A DNA stretch of 5,764 nt from Actinomycetes bacterium. GTDB lineage: Bacteria; Actinomycetota; Actinomycetes; Actinomycetales; Cellulomonadaceae. Under the pieces are notes generated by a model. The model saw only the letters and a program-made list of their open reading frames with translations, did not search any database and was not told the DNA's origin. The position numbers and the translations under genes were made by a program. Shown piece by piece: positions 1-5,694 of this stretch. The stretch is from NCBI GenBank assembly GCA_023390875.1, contig JAEWCA010000279.1, forward strand, positions 1-5,764, read 5' to 3'. Position 1 is the first letter of the stretch. Each line of letters starts with the position of its first letter.

Positions 1-530
1 CCCGTCGCGTGCTCGCCCGCGCGAGCAGCGGCAGCGCCTGCGTCGTGCTCGGCGACGGTGTGCGCGGCGACCCACTCGGGCGACCGCGACCGGCGGTGCG
101 GCCGGTCACCGGACTCCACCAGCGGGCCGTACCCGACGAGGACCGAGGTGCGCTCGGGCGCCGCCTTCGCGGCCTGCTCGGGGCCGGTCTTCGCGGTGCC
201 AGGTTCCGGGGCGCTCTCCGCGGAGGCCGCTTCTGCCGAGGCAGACGGCGCCGAGTGCTGGGGGGCGGACTCGGCGCCGCTGCGGTCCTCGACGGCGATC
301 GTCATGATCGGCGCCCCGACGGCGACGGTGGTGCCCGGCTCGACGGCGAGCGAGGACACGACACCGGCGTACGGGCAGGGCAGCTGGACGAGCGCCTTCG
401 CCGTCTCGACCTCCGCGACCACCTGGTTGAGCGTCACGGTGTCGCCGACGGCGACGGTCCACTCGACGAGGTCGGACTCGGTGAGCCCCTCGCCGAGGTC
501 GGGCATGGTCACCTGCTTGTCGGTCGTCAT
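1..530 (-). CDS. bkdC: Branched-chain 2-oxoacid dehydrogenase E2 (dihydrolipoamide acyltransferase), N-terminal part
   Basis: This is the E2 core subunit of a 2-oxoacid dehydrogenase complex. It carries the acyl group from E1 on a swinging lipoyl arm and passes it to CoA in the cytoplasm. The frame is open to the window edge, so only 176 residues are present. Residues 5-80 form a lipoyl domain: it opens with MPDLGEGLTE, and the lipoylated lysine is K45 in VETAKA. An Ala/Glu/Ser/Pro-rich flexible linker covers about 82-127, followed by SVLVGYG (129-135), a sequence usual in actinobacterial E2 before the E1/E3-binding domain. That binding domain and the catalytic domain lie outside the window. 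The ATG at 530-528 overlaps the E1-beta stop by one base (TGATG), with GGAG about 8 bases upstream, so this start is well supported. A pyruvate-type E2 is less likely because the ETAKA motif and the gene order fit branched-chain complexes. The substrate assignment is inferred. Confidence 0.93.
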   Translation of the reverse strand, partial: MTTDKQVTMPDLGEGLTESDLVEWTVAVGDTVTLNQVVAEVETAKALVQLPCPYAGVVSSLAVEPGTTVAVGAPIMTIAVEDRSGAESAPQHSAPSASAEAASAESAPEPGTAKTGPEQAAKAAPERTSVLVGYGPLVESGDRPHRRSRSPEWVAAHTVAEHDAGAAAARAGEHAT

Positions 531-1537
531 CACGCGCTCCATCCGGTCAGGGAGTGCTGGCGGCCCATGACCTGGTCGACGGCGTCGAGCAGCCGGTCGA
601 GGTCGGGCAGGAAGTGCTCCTCGAGCTTCGCGGGCGGGTAGGGCACGTCGAAGCCGGTGACGCGGACGGGGGCCGCGCGCAGCAGCGAGAAGCAGCGTTC
701 GGTGATGCTGGCCGCGATCTCGGCGCCGAGCCCGCCGCTGCGCTGCGCCTCGTGCGTGACGACGAGCCGGCCGGTCTTGCGGACGGACGTCTCGACGGTG
801 TCGAGGTCGAGCGGCGACAGCGAGCGCAGGTCGATCACCTCGACCGACAGCCCGTCGTCGGCCGCGGCCAGGGCGGCGTCCCGGGCGGTGACGACGAGCG
901 GCCCGTACGCGACGAGCGTGACGTCGGTGCCCTCGACGACCACGCGGGCCCGGTCGAGCGGCAGCGCGTCGTCGAGCGGCTCGTCCTCGACCGCACCCTT
1001 GACCCAGTACCGCCGCTTCGGCTCGAAGAACACCACGGGGTCGTCGCACGCGATCGCCTGGCGGATCATCGTGTGCGCGTCCTGCGGGGTCGCGCAGCTG
1101 ACGACACGCAGGCCGGGGGTGTGCGCGAAGTACGCCTCCGGCGACTCGGAGTGGTGCTCGACCGCGCCGATGCCGCCGCCGTACGGGATGCGGATCGTCA
1201 CGGGCATCCGCACCGCGCCACCGGTGCGGTAGTGCAGGCGTCCGACCTGCGTGACCATCTGGTCCAGCGCCGGGTAGACGAAGCCGTCGAACTGGATCTC
1301 GACGACGGGCCGGAAGCCCCGGTAGGCGAGGCCGACGGCGACGCCCATGATCCCGGACTCCGCGAGCGGGGTGTCCATGACGCGGTCCGCGCCGAAGTCG
1401 CGCTGCAGACCGTCGGTCACCCGGAACACCCCGCCGAGCCGGCCGATGTCCTCGCCGAGCAGCACCACGCGGGGGTCGTCCTCCATCGCGCGCCGCAGCC
1501 CGGCGCCGAGCGCGGCCGCCATCGTCGTCGTCGCCAT
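530..1537 (-). CDS. bkdB: Branched-chain 2-oxoacid dehydrogenase E1 component, beta subunit
   Basis: This is the beta subunit of the thiamine-diphosphate-dependent E1 heterotetramer, which decarboxylates 2-oxoacids (from Leu, Ile, Val) and acylates the E2 lipoyl group. At 335 residues it has the usual length. Visible signatures, in order, are LLGEDIGRLGGVFRVTDGL (about 26-44, typical of branched-chain E1-beta), PLAESGIMG with E60 in the place of the glutamate that activates thiamine diphosphate in the family, the GGGIGAVEHHSESPEAYFAH stretch (120-139), and the C-terminal transketolase-type domain with VIDLRSLSPLD. An in-frame GTG sits one codon earlier at 1540, but I chose the ATG at 1537: it forms a TGATG overlap with the E1-alpha stop and has GGGGGTG at a sensible distance. 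The gene overlaps its neighbours by one base on each side, so all three subunits are probably translationally coupled at matched levels. Confidence 0.95.
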   Translation of the reverse strand: MATTTMAAALGAGLRRAMEDDPRVVLLGEDIGRLGGVFRVTDGLQRDFGADRVMDTPLAESGIMGVAVGLAYRGFRPVVEIQFDGFVYPALDQMVTQVGRLHYRTGGAVRMPVTIRIPYGGGIGAVEHHSESPEAYFAHTPGLRVVSCATPQDAHTMIRQAIACDDPVVFFEPKRRYWVKGAVEDEPLDDALPLDRARVVVEGTDVTLVAYGPLVVTARDAALAAADDGLSVEVIDLRSLSPLDLDTVETSVRKTGRLVVTHEAQRSGGLGAEIAASITERCFSLLRAAPVRVTGFDVPYPPAKLEEHFLPDLDRLLDAVDQVMGRQHSLTGWSA

Positions 1538-2676
1538 CACTCGTCACCCCCGAACATCGCGAGGTACGCGGCGTACTGGCTGCGCTGGCGCTCCAGCTCC
1601 GCAGGCGGGTCCACGAGCACGTGGTCGAACACCGTGAGCGGCTCCGGGGCCGTCATGCCGTACGTGGCGTCCCGCAGCTCCATCGCGAACGCCTCCGCGT
1701 GCTCCTTGACCTCCTGCGCACGCTCCTCGGACAGCGCGCCGCGCGCGTGCAGATGCTGCTCGACGCGCACGATCGGGTCCTTCGCGGCCCACTGCTCGCG
1801 CACCGCCGGGTCGGCGTACCGGGTGGGGTCGTCGGACGTCGTGTGCGGGCCCATCCGGTACGTGACCGCCTCGACGAACGACGGGCCCTCGCCGCGTCGG
1901 GCCCGGTCGAGCGCGACACGGGTCGCGGCCATGACGGCGAGCACGTCGTTCCCGTCGACCCGCACGCTCGGGATGCCGTAGCCGAGGGCGCGGTCCGCGA
2001 GCGGGTGGCGGCTCTGCAGCCCGACCGGCTCGGAGATGGCCCACTGGTTGTTCTGGCAGAAGAACACGACCGGCGCCGCGAAGCTCGACGCGAACACCAT
2101 CGCCTCGTGCACGTCGCCCTTGCTCGTCGCGCCGTCGCCGAAGTACGCGACCGCCACGGAGTCGACGCCGTCCTTCGCGCAGCCGAGCGCATACCCCGTG
2201 GCGTGCAGCGTCTGGGCGCCGATCATCACCTGCGGCGTCGCCATGCCGATCGCCCGCGGGTCCCACCCCGACAGCGCGTTGCCGCGCCAGACGCGGACGA
2301 GGTCGACCGGCCGGGCGCCGCGGCAGTACGCGACGCCGTTCTCGCGATAGCTCGTGAAGACGAAGTCGTCGGGCCGCAGCGCGCGGGCCGAGCCGATCTG
2401 CGCGGCCTCCTGGCCCAGCAGCGGCGGCCACAGCCCGAGCTGCCCCTGCCGCTGGAGCGCGACGGCCTCCACGTCGAACCGGCGCGACACGACCATGTCC
2501 TCGTAGAGCGAGAGCAGGTGCTCGTCGTCGACGTCCTCGACCCACGGGTCGTAGACGGGGTCCGCGCGGCGGGTGCCGTCGGGGGCCAGCAGCTGGACCA
2601 CATCGACCCTGTCGGGGTCCGGCAGCTCCTCGGTCGTGGGCAGGGCGCGCCCGTCTGACACATCTGAACGCAACAT
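1537..2676 (-). CDS. bkdA: Branched-chain 2-oxoacid dehydrogenase E1 component, alpha subunit
   Basis: This is the alpha subunit of E1 and first gene of the minus-strand operon. It binds thiamine diphosphate and, with E1-beta, performs the committed oxidative decarboxylation. At 379 residues it matches the family. The thiamine-diphosphate motif starts at G180-D181-G182 (GDGATSKGDVHEAM) and ends with N209-N210 about 27 residues later. MIGAQTLHATGYALG (151-165) and the loop YRMGPHTTSDDPTRY (273-287) are both conserved in branched-chain and actinobacterial E1-alpha. The frame stays open upstream to 3168, but that extension runs antisense to the CoA-transferase gene and has no family match. I chose the ATG at 2676-2674 because GGAG lies six bases before it and the protein then has the expected acidic N-terminus. 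Some databases call such proteins pyruvate dehydrogenase E1-alpha; gene order and motifs favour the branched-chain enzyme. Confidence 0.94.
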   Translation of the reverse strand: MLRSDVSDGRALPTTEELPDPDRVDVVQLLAPDGTRRADPVYDPWVEDVDDEHLLSLYEDMVVSRRFDVEAVALQRQGQLGLWPPLLGQEAAQIGSARALRPDDFVFTSYRENGVAYCRGARPVDLVRVWRGNALSGWDPRAIGMATPQVMIGAQTLHATGYALGCAKDGVDSVAVAYFGDGATSKGDVHEAMVFASSFAAPVVFFCQNNQWAISEPVGLQSRHPLADRALGYGIPSVRVDGNDVLAVMAATRVALDRARRGEGPSFVEAVTYRMGPHTTSDDPTRYADPAVREQWAAKDPIVRVEQHLHARGALSEERAQEVKEHAEAFAMELRDATYGMTAPEPLTVFDHVLVDPPAELERQRSQYAAYLAMFGGDE

Positions 2677-2681
2677 GTTTC

Positions 2682-2701
2682 GCTCCGTCGGTCGGCGGAG
2701 C
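2682..2701 (-). promoter_or_regulatory. Hairpin holding the E1-alpha ribosome binding site
   Basis: In the transcript of the minus strand, GCUCCG (2701-2696) can pair perfectly with CGGAGC (2687-2682) around an 8-base loop. The 3' arm contains the GGAG that serves as the Shine-Dalgarno sequence of the E1-alpha gene, ending six bases before its ATG. The pairing is seen in the sequence. That it reduces translation is inference, and short GC-rich stems arise by chance in such DNA. Confidence 0.4.
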
Positions 2702-2727
2702 CCGTCGCTCTCGTGAAGCTGAGGCCC

Positions 2728-2752
2728 CATTGCCTGATGTCCCGCCAATGTA
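2728..2752. promoter_or_regulatory. Inverted repeat overlapping a possible -10 for the E1-alpha operon
   Basis: CATTG (2728-2732) and CAATG (2746-2750) form an inverted repeat with 13 bases between the arms. The right arm overlaps AATGTA at 2747-2752, which reads TACATT (fits TAnnnT) on the minus strand and could be the -10 of the dehydrogenase operon, giving a leader of roughly 65 bases. No good -35 hexamer stands at the right distance, so a regulator might be needed. The repeat is directly visible; both functions are inferred. Confidence 0.25.
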
Positions 2753-2758
2753 AGTCCG

Positions 2759-2770
2759 CAAGGGACCTTG
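2759..2770. promoter_or_regulatory. 12-bp palindrome in the divergent intergenic region
   Basis: CAAGG-GA-CCTTG is a 5-bp inverted repeat with a 2-base centre, lying near the middle of the 187-bp region between the divergent E1-alpha and CoA-transferase operons. Its position would suit an operator acting on both operons. I do not recognise it as the site of a named regulator. Confidence 0.2.
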
Positions 2771-2802
2771 TGCCCATGCGCGCCCCGGGTGAGTCGTGAG
2801 TG

Positions 2803-2817
2803 CCCGCGCCCGGCGGG
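2803..2817. repeat. GC-rich 5-bp inverted repeat upstream of CoA-transferase operon
   Basis: CCCGC and GCGGG are separated by five bases, about 50 bases before the start of the CoA-transferase A gene. Just before it lies a short tandem repeat, GTGAGT repeated at a 7-base period (2789-2801). Both are small and compatible with chance in this base composition. Confidence 0.15.
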
Positions 2818-2851
2818 TGTTGACCCGACGGCGCACAATGACGACGTCGAC

Positions 2852-2857
2852 AGGAGG
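2852..2857 (+). promoter_or_regulatory. Ribosome binding site that fixes the start of CoA-transferase A
   Basis: AGGAGG is a full-consensus Shine-Dalgarno sequence six bases before the ATG at 2864. It decides against the longer in-frame reading from 2768, whose extra 32 residues have no family counterpart. Confidence 0.9.
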
Positions 2858-2863
2858 CAGACG

Positions 2864-3637
2864 ATGGACAAGGTTGTCCGTTCCGCCGTCGAGGCGGTCT
2901 CCGACATCCCCGACGGGGCGACCCTCGCGGTCGGTGGATTCGGTCTGTGCGGTATCCCGAGCGTGCTGATCCGCGCTCTGCTCGACTCCGGCGTCAAGGA
3001 CCTGGAGGTGGTCAGCAACAACTGCGGCGTGGACGACTGGGGGCTCGGCCTGCTGCTCCAGGAGCACCGGGTCCGGCGGGTCGTGGCGTCGTACGTGGGC
3101 GAGAACAAGGAGTTCGCGCGGCAGTTCCTCGCGGGCGAGCTCGAGGTCGAGCTGACCCCGCAGGGCACGCTGGCGGAACGTCTTCGCGCAGGTGGCAGCG
3201 GTATCGCCGCGTTCTACACGCGTACCGGCGTGGGCACGCAGGTCGCCGAGGGCGGGCTGCCGTGGCGGTACGACGCCGACGGGGGAGTGGCCGTCGCGTC
3301 GCCGCCGAAGCCCGTCGAGACGTTCGTGGTCCGGGGCGAGCCGCAGGAGTTCGTGCGCGAGGAGGCCATCACGGCCGACTTCTCGCTCGTGCGCGCCGCG
3401 GTGGGCGACCGGGCCGGGAACCTCGTCTTCCGCTCGTCGGCCCGGAACTTCAACCCGTTGTGCGCCGCCGCCGGGCGGGTCGCGGTCGCGGAGGTCGAGC
3501 GGCTGGTGCCGGTCGGCTCGCTCGATCCCGACGCGGTCCACCTGCCCGGGATCTTCGTCGACCGGGTCGTGGAGCTGACCCCCGAGCAGGCCGCCGAGAA
3601 GCGCATCGAGCGCCGGACGCTGCGGGTCGGCTCATGA
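2864..3637 (+). CDS. scoA: Succinyl-CoA:3-ketoacid CoA-transferase, subunit A
   Basis: This is the alpha subunit of a class I CoA-transferase. With subunit B it moves CoA from succinyl-CoA to acetoacetate (or another 3-oxoacid), giving acetoacetyl-CoA and succinate in the cytoplasm. At 257 residues it is slightly longer than common bacterial homologues. Family signatures are the glycine-rich GGFGLCGIP (24-32), [17 protein letters not shown] (49-65), [17 protein letters not shown] (98-114) and [10 protein letters not shown] (116-125). The residue after GGFGLCGIP is serine, where glutamate is common in this family (recalled, not aligned). It heads the plus-strand operon, divergent from the branched-chain dehydrogenase genes, and overlaps subunit B by ATGA. 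The 3-oxoadipate CoA-transferase of aromatic degradation (PcaI) is a related alternative, but the SNNCG and TPTGVGT-like motifs and the partner thiolase favour acetoacetate. Confidence 0.93.
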   Translation: MDKVVRSAVEAVSDIPDGATLAVGGFGLCGIPSVLIRALLDSGVKDLEVVSNNCGVDDWGLGLLLQEHRVRRVVASYVGENKEFARQFLAGELEVELTPQGTLAERLRAGGSGIAAFYTRTGVGTQVAEGGLPWRYDADGGVAVASPPKPVETFVVRGEPQEFVREEAITADFSLVRAAVGDRAGNLVFRSSARNFNPLCAAAGRVAVAEVERLVPVGSLDPDAVHLPGIFVDRVVELTPEQAAEKRIERRTLRVGS

Positions 3638-4290
3638 GCCTGACCAGGGAGCAGATGGCCGCGCGGGCGGCCCAGGAGCTGCCCGACGGCTCGTACGTCA
3701 ACCTCGGCATCGGCCTGCCGACGCTCGTGCCGAACTACCTGCCGCCCGGCGTCGAGCTCGTGCTGCAGTCCGAGAACGGCGTGCTCGGGGTGGGCCGGTA
3801 CCCGGAGGACGACGAGGTCGACGCCGACCTCATCAACGCCGGCAAGGAGACCATCACGGTCGCGCCCGGGGCGTCGTACTTCGACTCCGCGACGAGCTTC
3901 GCGATGATCCGCGGCGGCAAGGTCGACGTCGCCGTGCTCGGCGCGATGCAGGTGTCCGCCGGCGGCGACATCGCCAACTGGATGATCCCCGGGAAGATGG
4001 TCAAGGGCATGGGCGGCGCGATGGACCTCGTGCACGGCGCGCGCCGGATCGTCGTCCTCATGGAGCACGTGGCCCGCGACGGGTCCCCGAAGGTGCTGCC
4101 CGAGTGCACCCTGCCCCTGACTGGCAAGGGTGTCGTCGACCGGATCATCACCGACCTCGCGGTCATCGACGTCACGCCGCTCGGCCTCGTGCTGCGCGAG
4201 CGGGCGCCCGGCGTCACCGTCGAGGACGTCGTCGCGGCGACCGCCGTGCCGCTCACCGTCGGGGACGTGCGGGAGATGGTGCTGTCATGA
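3634..4290 (+). CDS. scoB: Succinyl-CoA:3-ketoacid CoA-transferase, subunit B
   Basis: This is the beta subunit of the same CoA-transferase. It holds the catalytic glutamate that forms the glutamyl-CoA thioester intermediate in the family; here that is E47 in LQSENGVLG (45-53). Other signatures are [16 protein letters not shown] (22-37), [25 protein letters not shown] (83-107 region), [20 protein letters not shown] (111-130) and [15 protein letters not shown] (131-145). Its 218 residues are the standard length. The ATG at 3634 lies inside the ATGA overlap with subunit A and has only a weak binding site of its own, so it is probably expressed by coupling, which suits a 1:1 complex. A later ATG at 3655 has AGGGAG only three bases ahead, too close, and would drop a conserved N-terminus. 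Its stop overlaps the thiolase start. Confidence 0.95.
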   Translation: MSLTREQMAARAAQELPDGSYVNLGIGLPTLVPNYLPPGVELVLQSENGVLGVGRYPEDDEVDADLINAGKETITVAPGASYFDSATSFAMIRGGKVDVAVLGAMQVSAGGDIANWMIPGKMVKGMGGAMDLVHGARRIVVLMEHVARDGSPKVLPECTLPLTGKGVVDRIITDLAVIDVTPLGLVLRERAPGVTVEDVVAATAVPLTVGDVREMVLS

Positions 4291-5474
4291 GCGAGCGCGA
4301 CGTGGTGCTGCTGTCCTTCGCCCGGACGCCGATGACGCGGCTCAACGGTGCCCTGTCCTCGCTGCGCGCGCCCGAGCTCGGCGCCGTCGCGATCCGGGAG
4401 GCCCTCGCACGGGCGGACGTGCCCGCGGGGCTCGTCGACCAGGTGATCATGGGCCAGGTCGTGCAGGCCGGCGCCGGGCAGAACCCGGCCCGGCAGGCGG
4501 CGCACCTGGCCGGTCTGCCCTGGACGGTCCCCGCGACGACCGTGAACAAGGTGTGCCTCAGCGGGCTCACCGCGATCGTCGACGCCGCCCGGCTCATCCG
4601 GACCGGTGAGGCCGACGTGGTCGTCGCCGGAGGTCAGGAGTCCATGAGCCAGGCGCCGCACCTGCTGCCCGGCTCGCGCCGCGGGTGGACGTACGGCGAC
4701 CTGCAGGCGGTCGACTCGCTCGCGTGGGACGGGCTCACGGACGCGTTCGACCACGAGTCGATGGGCGCGTCGACCGAGCGCGGCAACGCGTCGCTGGGGA
4801 TCGGCCGGCGCGAGCAGGACGAGGTCGCGGCGGCGAGCCACCGACGGGCCGCGGCCGCCGTCGAGTCGGGCGTGTTCGCCGCCGAGATCGTCCCGGTCGA
4901 CGTGCCGCAGCGGCGGGGAGCGCCCGTCCGCGTCGACGCCGACGAGGGCATCCGGCCCGACACGTCCGTCGAGTCGCTCGCTGCCCTGCGTCCGGCGTTC
5001 ACCGCCGACGGGACCATCACGGCCGGCAACGCGTCGCCCCTGACCGACGGAGCGGCGGCCGTCGTCGTCGCCGCGCGCGAGGTCGCCGAGGCGCGGGGGC
5101 TGTCCTGGCTCGCGTCCGTGGGGGCGTCCGGGCAGGTCGCAGGGCCGGACACGTCGCTGCACTCCCAGCCGTCGGCCGCGATCACGGCCGCGCTCAAGCG
5201 GTCCGGGTGGTCGCCGTCCGACCTCGACCTCGTGGAGATCAACGAGGCGTTCGGGTCGGTCGTCGTGCAGTCCCTCGCCGACCTCGACCTCCCGCTCGAG
5301 CGGACCAACGTCCACGGTGGTGCCATCGCGCTCGGGCACCCGATCGGGGCGTCCGGGGCCCGGCTGGCGGGGCATGCCGCGACCGAGCTCGCCCGCCGAG
5401 GACGCGGCCGCGCCGCCGTCGCGCTGTGCGGCGGGGGAGGGCAGGGCGAGGCTCTTCTGCTGTGGCGCGAGTGA
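4287..5474 (+). CDS. Acetyl-CoA C-acetyltransferase (thiolase II, AtoB-type)
   Basis: This thiolase should cleave acetoacetyl-CoA with CoA into two acetyl-CoA, completing acetoacetate use begun by the adjacent CoA-transferase; the reaction is reversible. It has 395 residues, the normal length. The nucleophile is C90 in VNKVCLSG (86-93); C-terminal catalytic residues are H351 in [14 protein letters not shown] and C381 in [16 protein letters not shown] and the substrate-loop sequence [17 protein letters not shown] are also present. Leucine follows C90 where glycine is common (CGSG); I recall this CLSG form from actinobacterial thiolases that share the [12 protein letters not shown] segment seen here at 61-72. 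The ATG at 4287 overlaps the subunit B stop by ATGA, with GGGAG about 11 bases upstream. A 3-oxoadipyl-CoA thiolase is the main alternative; motif wording favours the acetoacetyl enzyme. Exact chain-length preference cannot be read from the sequence. Confidence 0.93.
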   Translation: MSERDVVLLSFARTPMTRLNGALSSLRAPELGAVAIREALARADVPAGLVDQVIMGQVVQAGAGQNPARQAAHLAGLPWTVPATTVNKVCLSGLTAIVDAARLIRTGEADVVVAGGQESMSQAPHLLPGSRRGWTYGDLQAVDSLAWDGLTDAFDHESMGASTERGNASLGIGRREQDEVAAASHRRAAAAVESGVFAAEIVPVDVPQRRGAPVRVDADEGIRPDTSVESLAALRPAFTADGTITAGNASPLTDGAAAVVVAAREVAEARGLSWLASVGASGQVAGPDTSLHSQPSAAITAALKRSGWSPSDLDLVEINEAFGSVVVQSLADLDLPLERTNVHGGAIALGHPIGASGARLAGHAATELARRGRGRAAVALCGGGGQGEALLLWRE

Positions 5475-5500
5475 GTCCGGTTTTCTGGACCGCCGTCCAG
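5475..5500 (+). terminator. Overlapping hairpins immediately after the thiolase stop
   Basis: Directly after the stop codon, GTCCGG-TTTT-CTGGAC (5475-5490, one G-U pair) and CTGGAC-CGCC-GTCCAG (5485-5500, perfect 6-bp stem) share the middle CTGGAC arm, so only one can form at a time. The second is followed by CAATTTCGTT, a weak T-containing tail. The position suits a terminator for the CoA-transferase/thiolase operon, but no real U-tract is present. Confidence 0.4.
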
Positions 5501-5503
5501 CAA

Positions 5504-5514
5504 TTTCGTTGAAA
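5504..5514. repeat. Short inverted repeat TTTC-GTT-GAAA
   Basis: This is a 4-bp inverted repeat with 3-base centre in the locally AT-richer spacer after the thiolase. It faintly resembles GAAA/TTTC half-sites of LacI-type sugar regulators, but is too short and too far (about 180 bases) from the next start to assign. Confidence 0.12.
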
Positions 5515-5557
5515 CTTGCCATTGTCGCCGCCAATTCATCTGGCCGTTGCGGCGCTG

Positions 5558-5587
5558 GTCCCGGCGTTTCCTGCGACACGCCGGGAC
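5558..5587. terminator. Perfect 10-bp-stem hairpin between thiolase and next gene
   Basis: GTCCCGGCGT (5558-5567) and ACGCCGGGAC (5578-5587) are exact reverse complements around the 10-base loop TTCCTGCGAC. This is the strongest hairpin I found in the window and lies 83 bases after the thiolase stop. No T-run follows on either strand. GC-rich hairpins without a U-tract are commonly proposed as actinobacterial terminators; a DNA-binding site is the alternative. The pairing is certain, the function inferred. Confidence 0.5.
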
Positions 5588-5601
5588 GCATAGCAGCGCC
5601 A

Positions 5602-5616
5602 TTGTGCCCAGCACAA
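5602..5616. promoter_or_regulatory. Candidate operator palindrome TTGTGC-CCA-GCACAA
   Basis: This is a perfect 6-bp inverted repeat with a 3-base centre, ending three bases before a possible -35 hexamer of the downstream exported-protein gene. This is a typical spot for a repressor or activator site. It differs from the CRP/GlxR (TGTGA-N6-TCACA) and LexA patterns, and I cannot name its regulator. Confidence 0.35.
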
Positions 5617-5619
5617 GGC

Positions 5620-5649
5620 TTGTCCCCGGAACGAGGCCGCCGATACGTT
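5620..5649 (+). promoter_or_regulatory. Possible promoter of the exported-protein gene
   Basis: TTGTCC (5620-5625) and TACGTT (5644-5649) resemble sigma-70-type -35 and -10 hexamers with an 18-base spacer. Transcription would start near 5656, leaving a leader of about 40 bases before the ATG at 5695. The palindrome at 5602-5616 sits directly upstream. The match is moderate and untested. Confidence 0.35.
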
Positions 5650-5694
5650 CGCCCCGCAGATTTTCCTGCACACAACCGAATCCAGGGGGCATGA

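Noticed and set aside
554..1981. 475-codon open frame on the plus strand opposite E1-beta and E1-alpha
   Set aside because: It lies antisense to two well-supported genes, with low-complexity Arg/Asp/Val-rich translation and no motif.
2820..2848. TTGACC at 2820-2825 as -35 of the CoA-transferase operon
   Set aside because: At 16-18 bases downstream there is no acceptable -10, and a start there would fall on the ribosome binding site. CACAAT at 2834-2839 is too close to pair with it.
2677..3168. N-terminal extension of E1-alpha by 164 residues in an open frame
   Set aside because: It would cross the whole divergent promoter region and the start of the opposite gene, and family length plus the GGAG site support the ATG at 2676.
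1544..3541. 665-codon open frame on the minus strand over E1-alpha and CoA-transferase A
   Set aside because: It is a frame shadow of E1-alpha in its lower part and antisense to CoA-transferase A in its upper part; composition is highly arginine-biased.
2864..5474. Assignment as beta-ketoadipate genes pcaI, pcaJ and pcaF
   Set aside because: Subunit motifs ([20 protein letters not shown]) and the thiolase wording fit acetoacetate enzymes better, no aromatic-ring genes are present, and the neighbours are branched-chain amino acid genes. Not fully excluded without alignment.
5628..5649. GGAAC ... CGTT as an extracytoplasmic-function sigma promoter
   Set aside because: The spacing of 13 bases between the elements is shorter than usual for such promoters.
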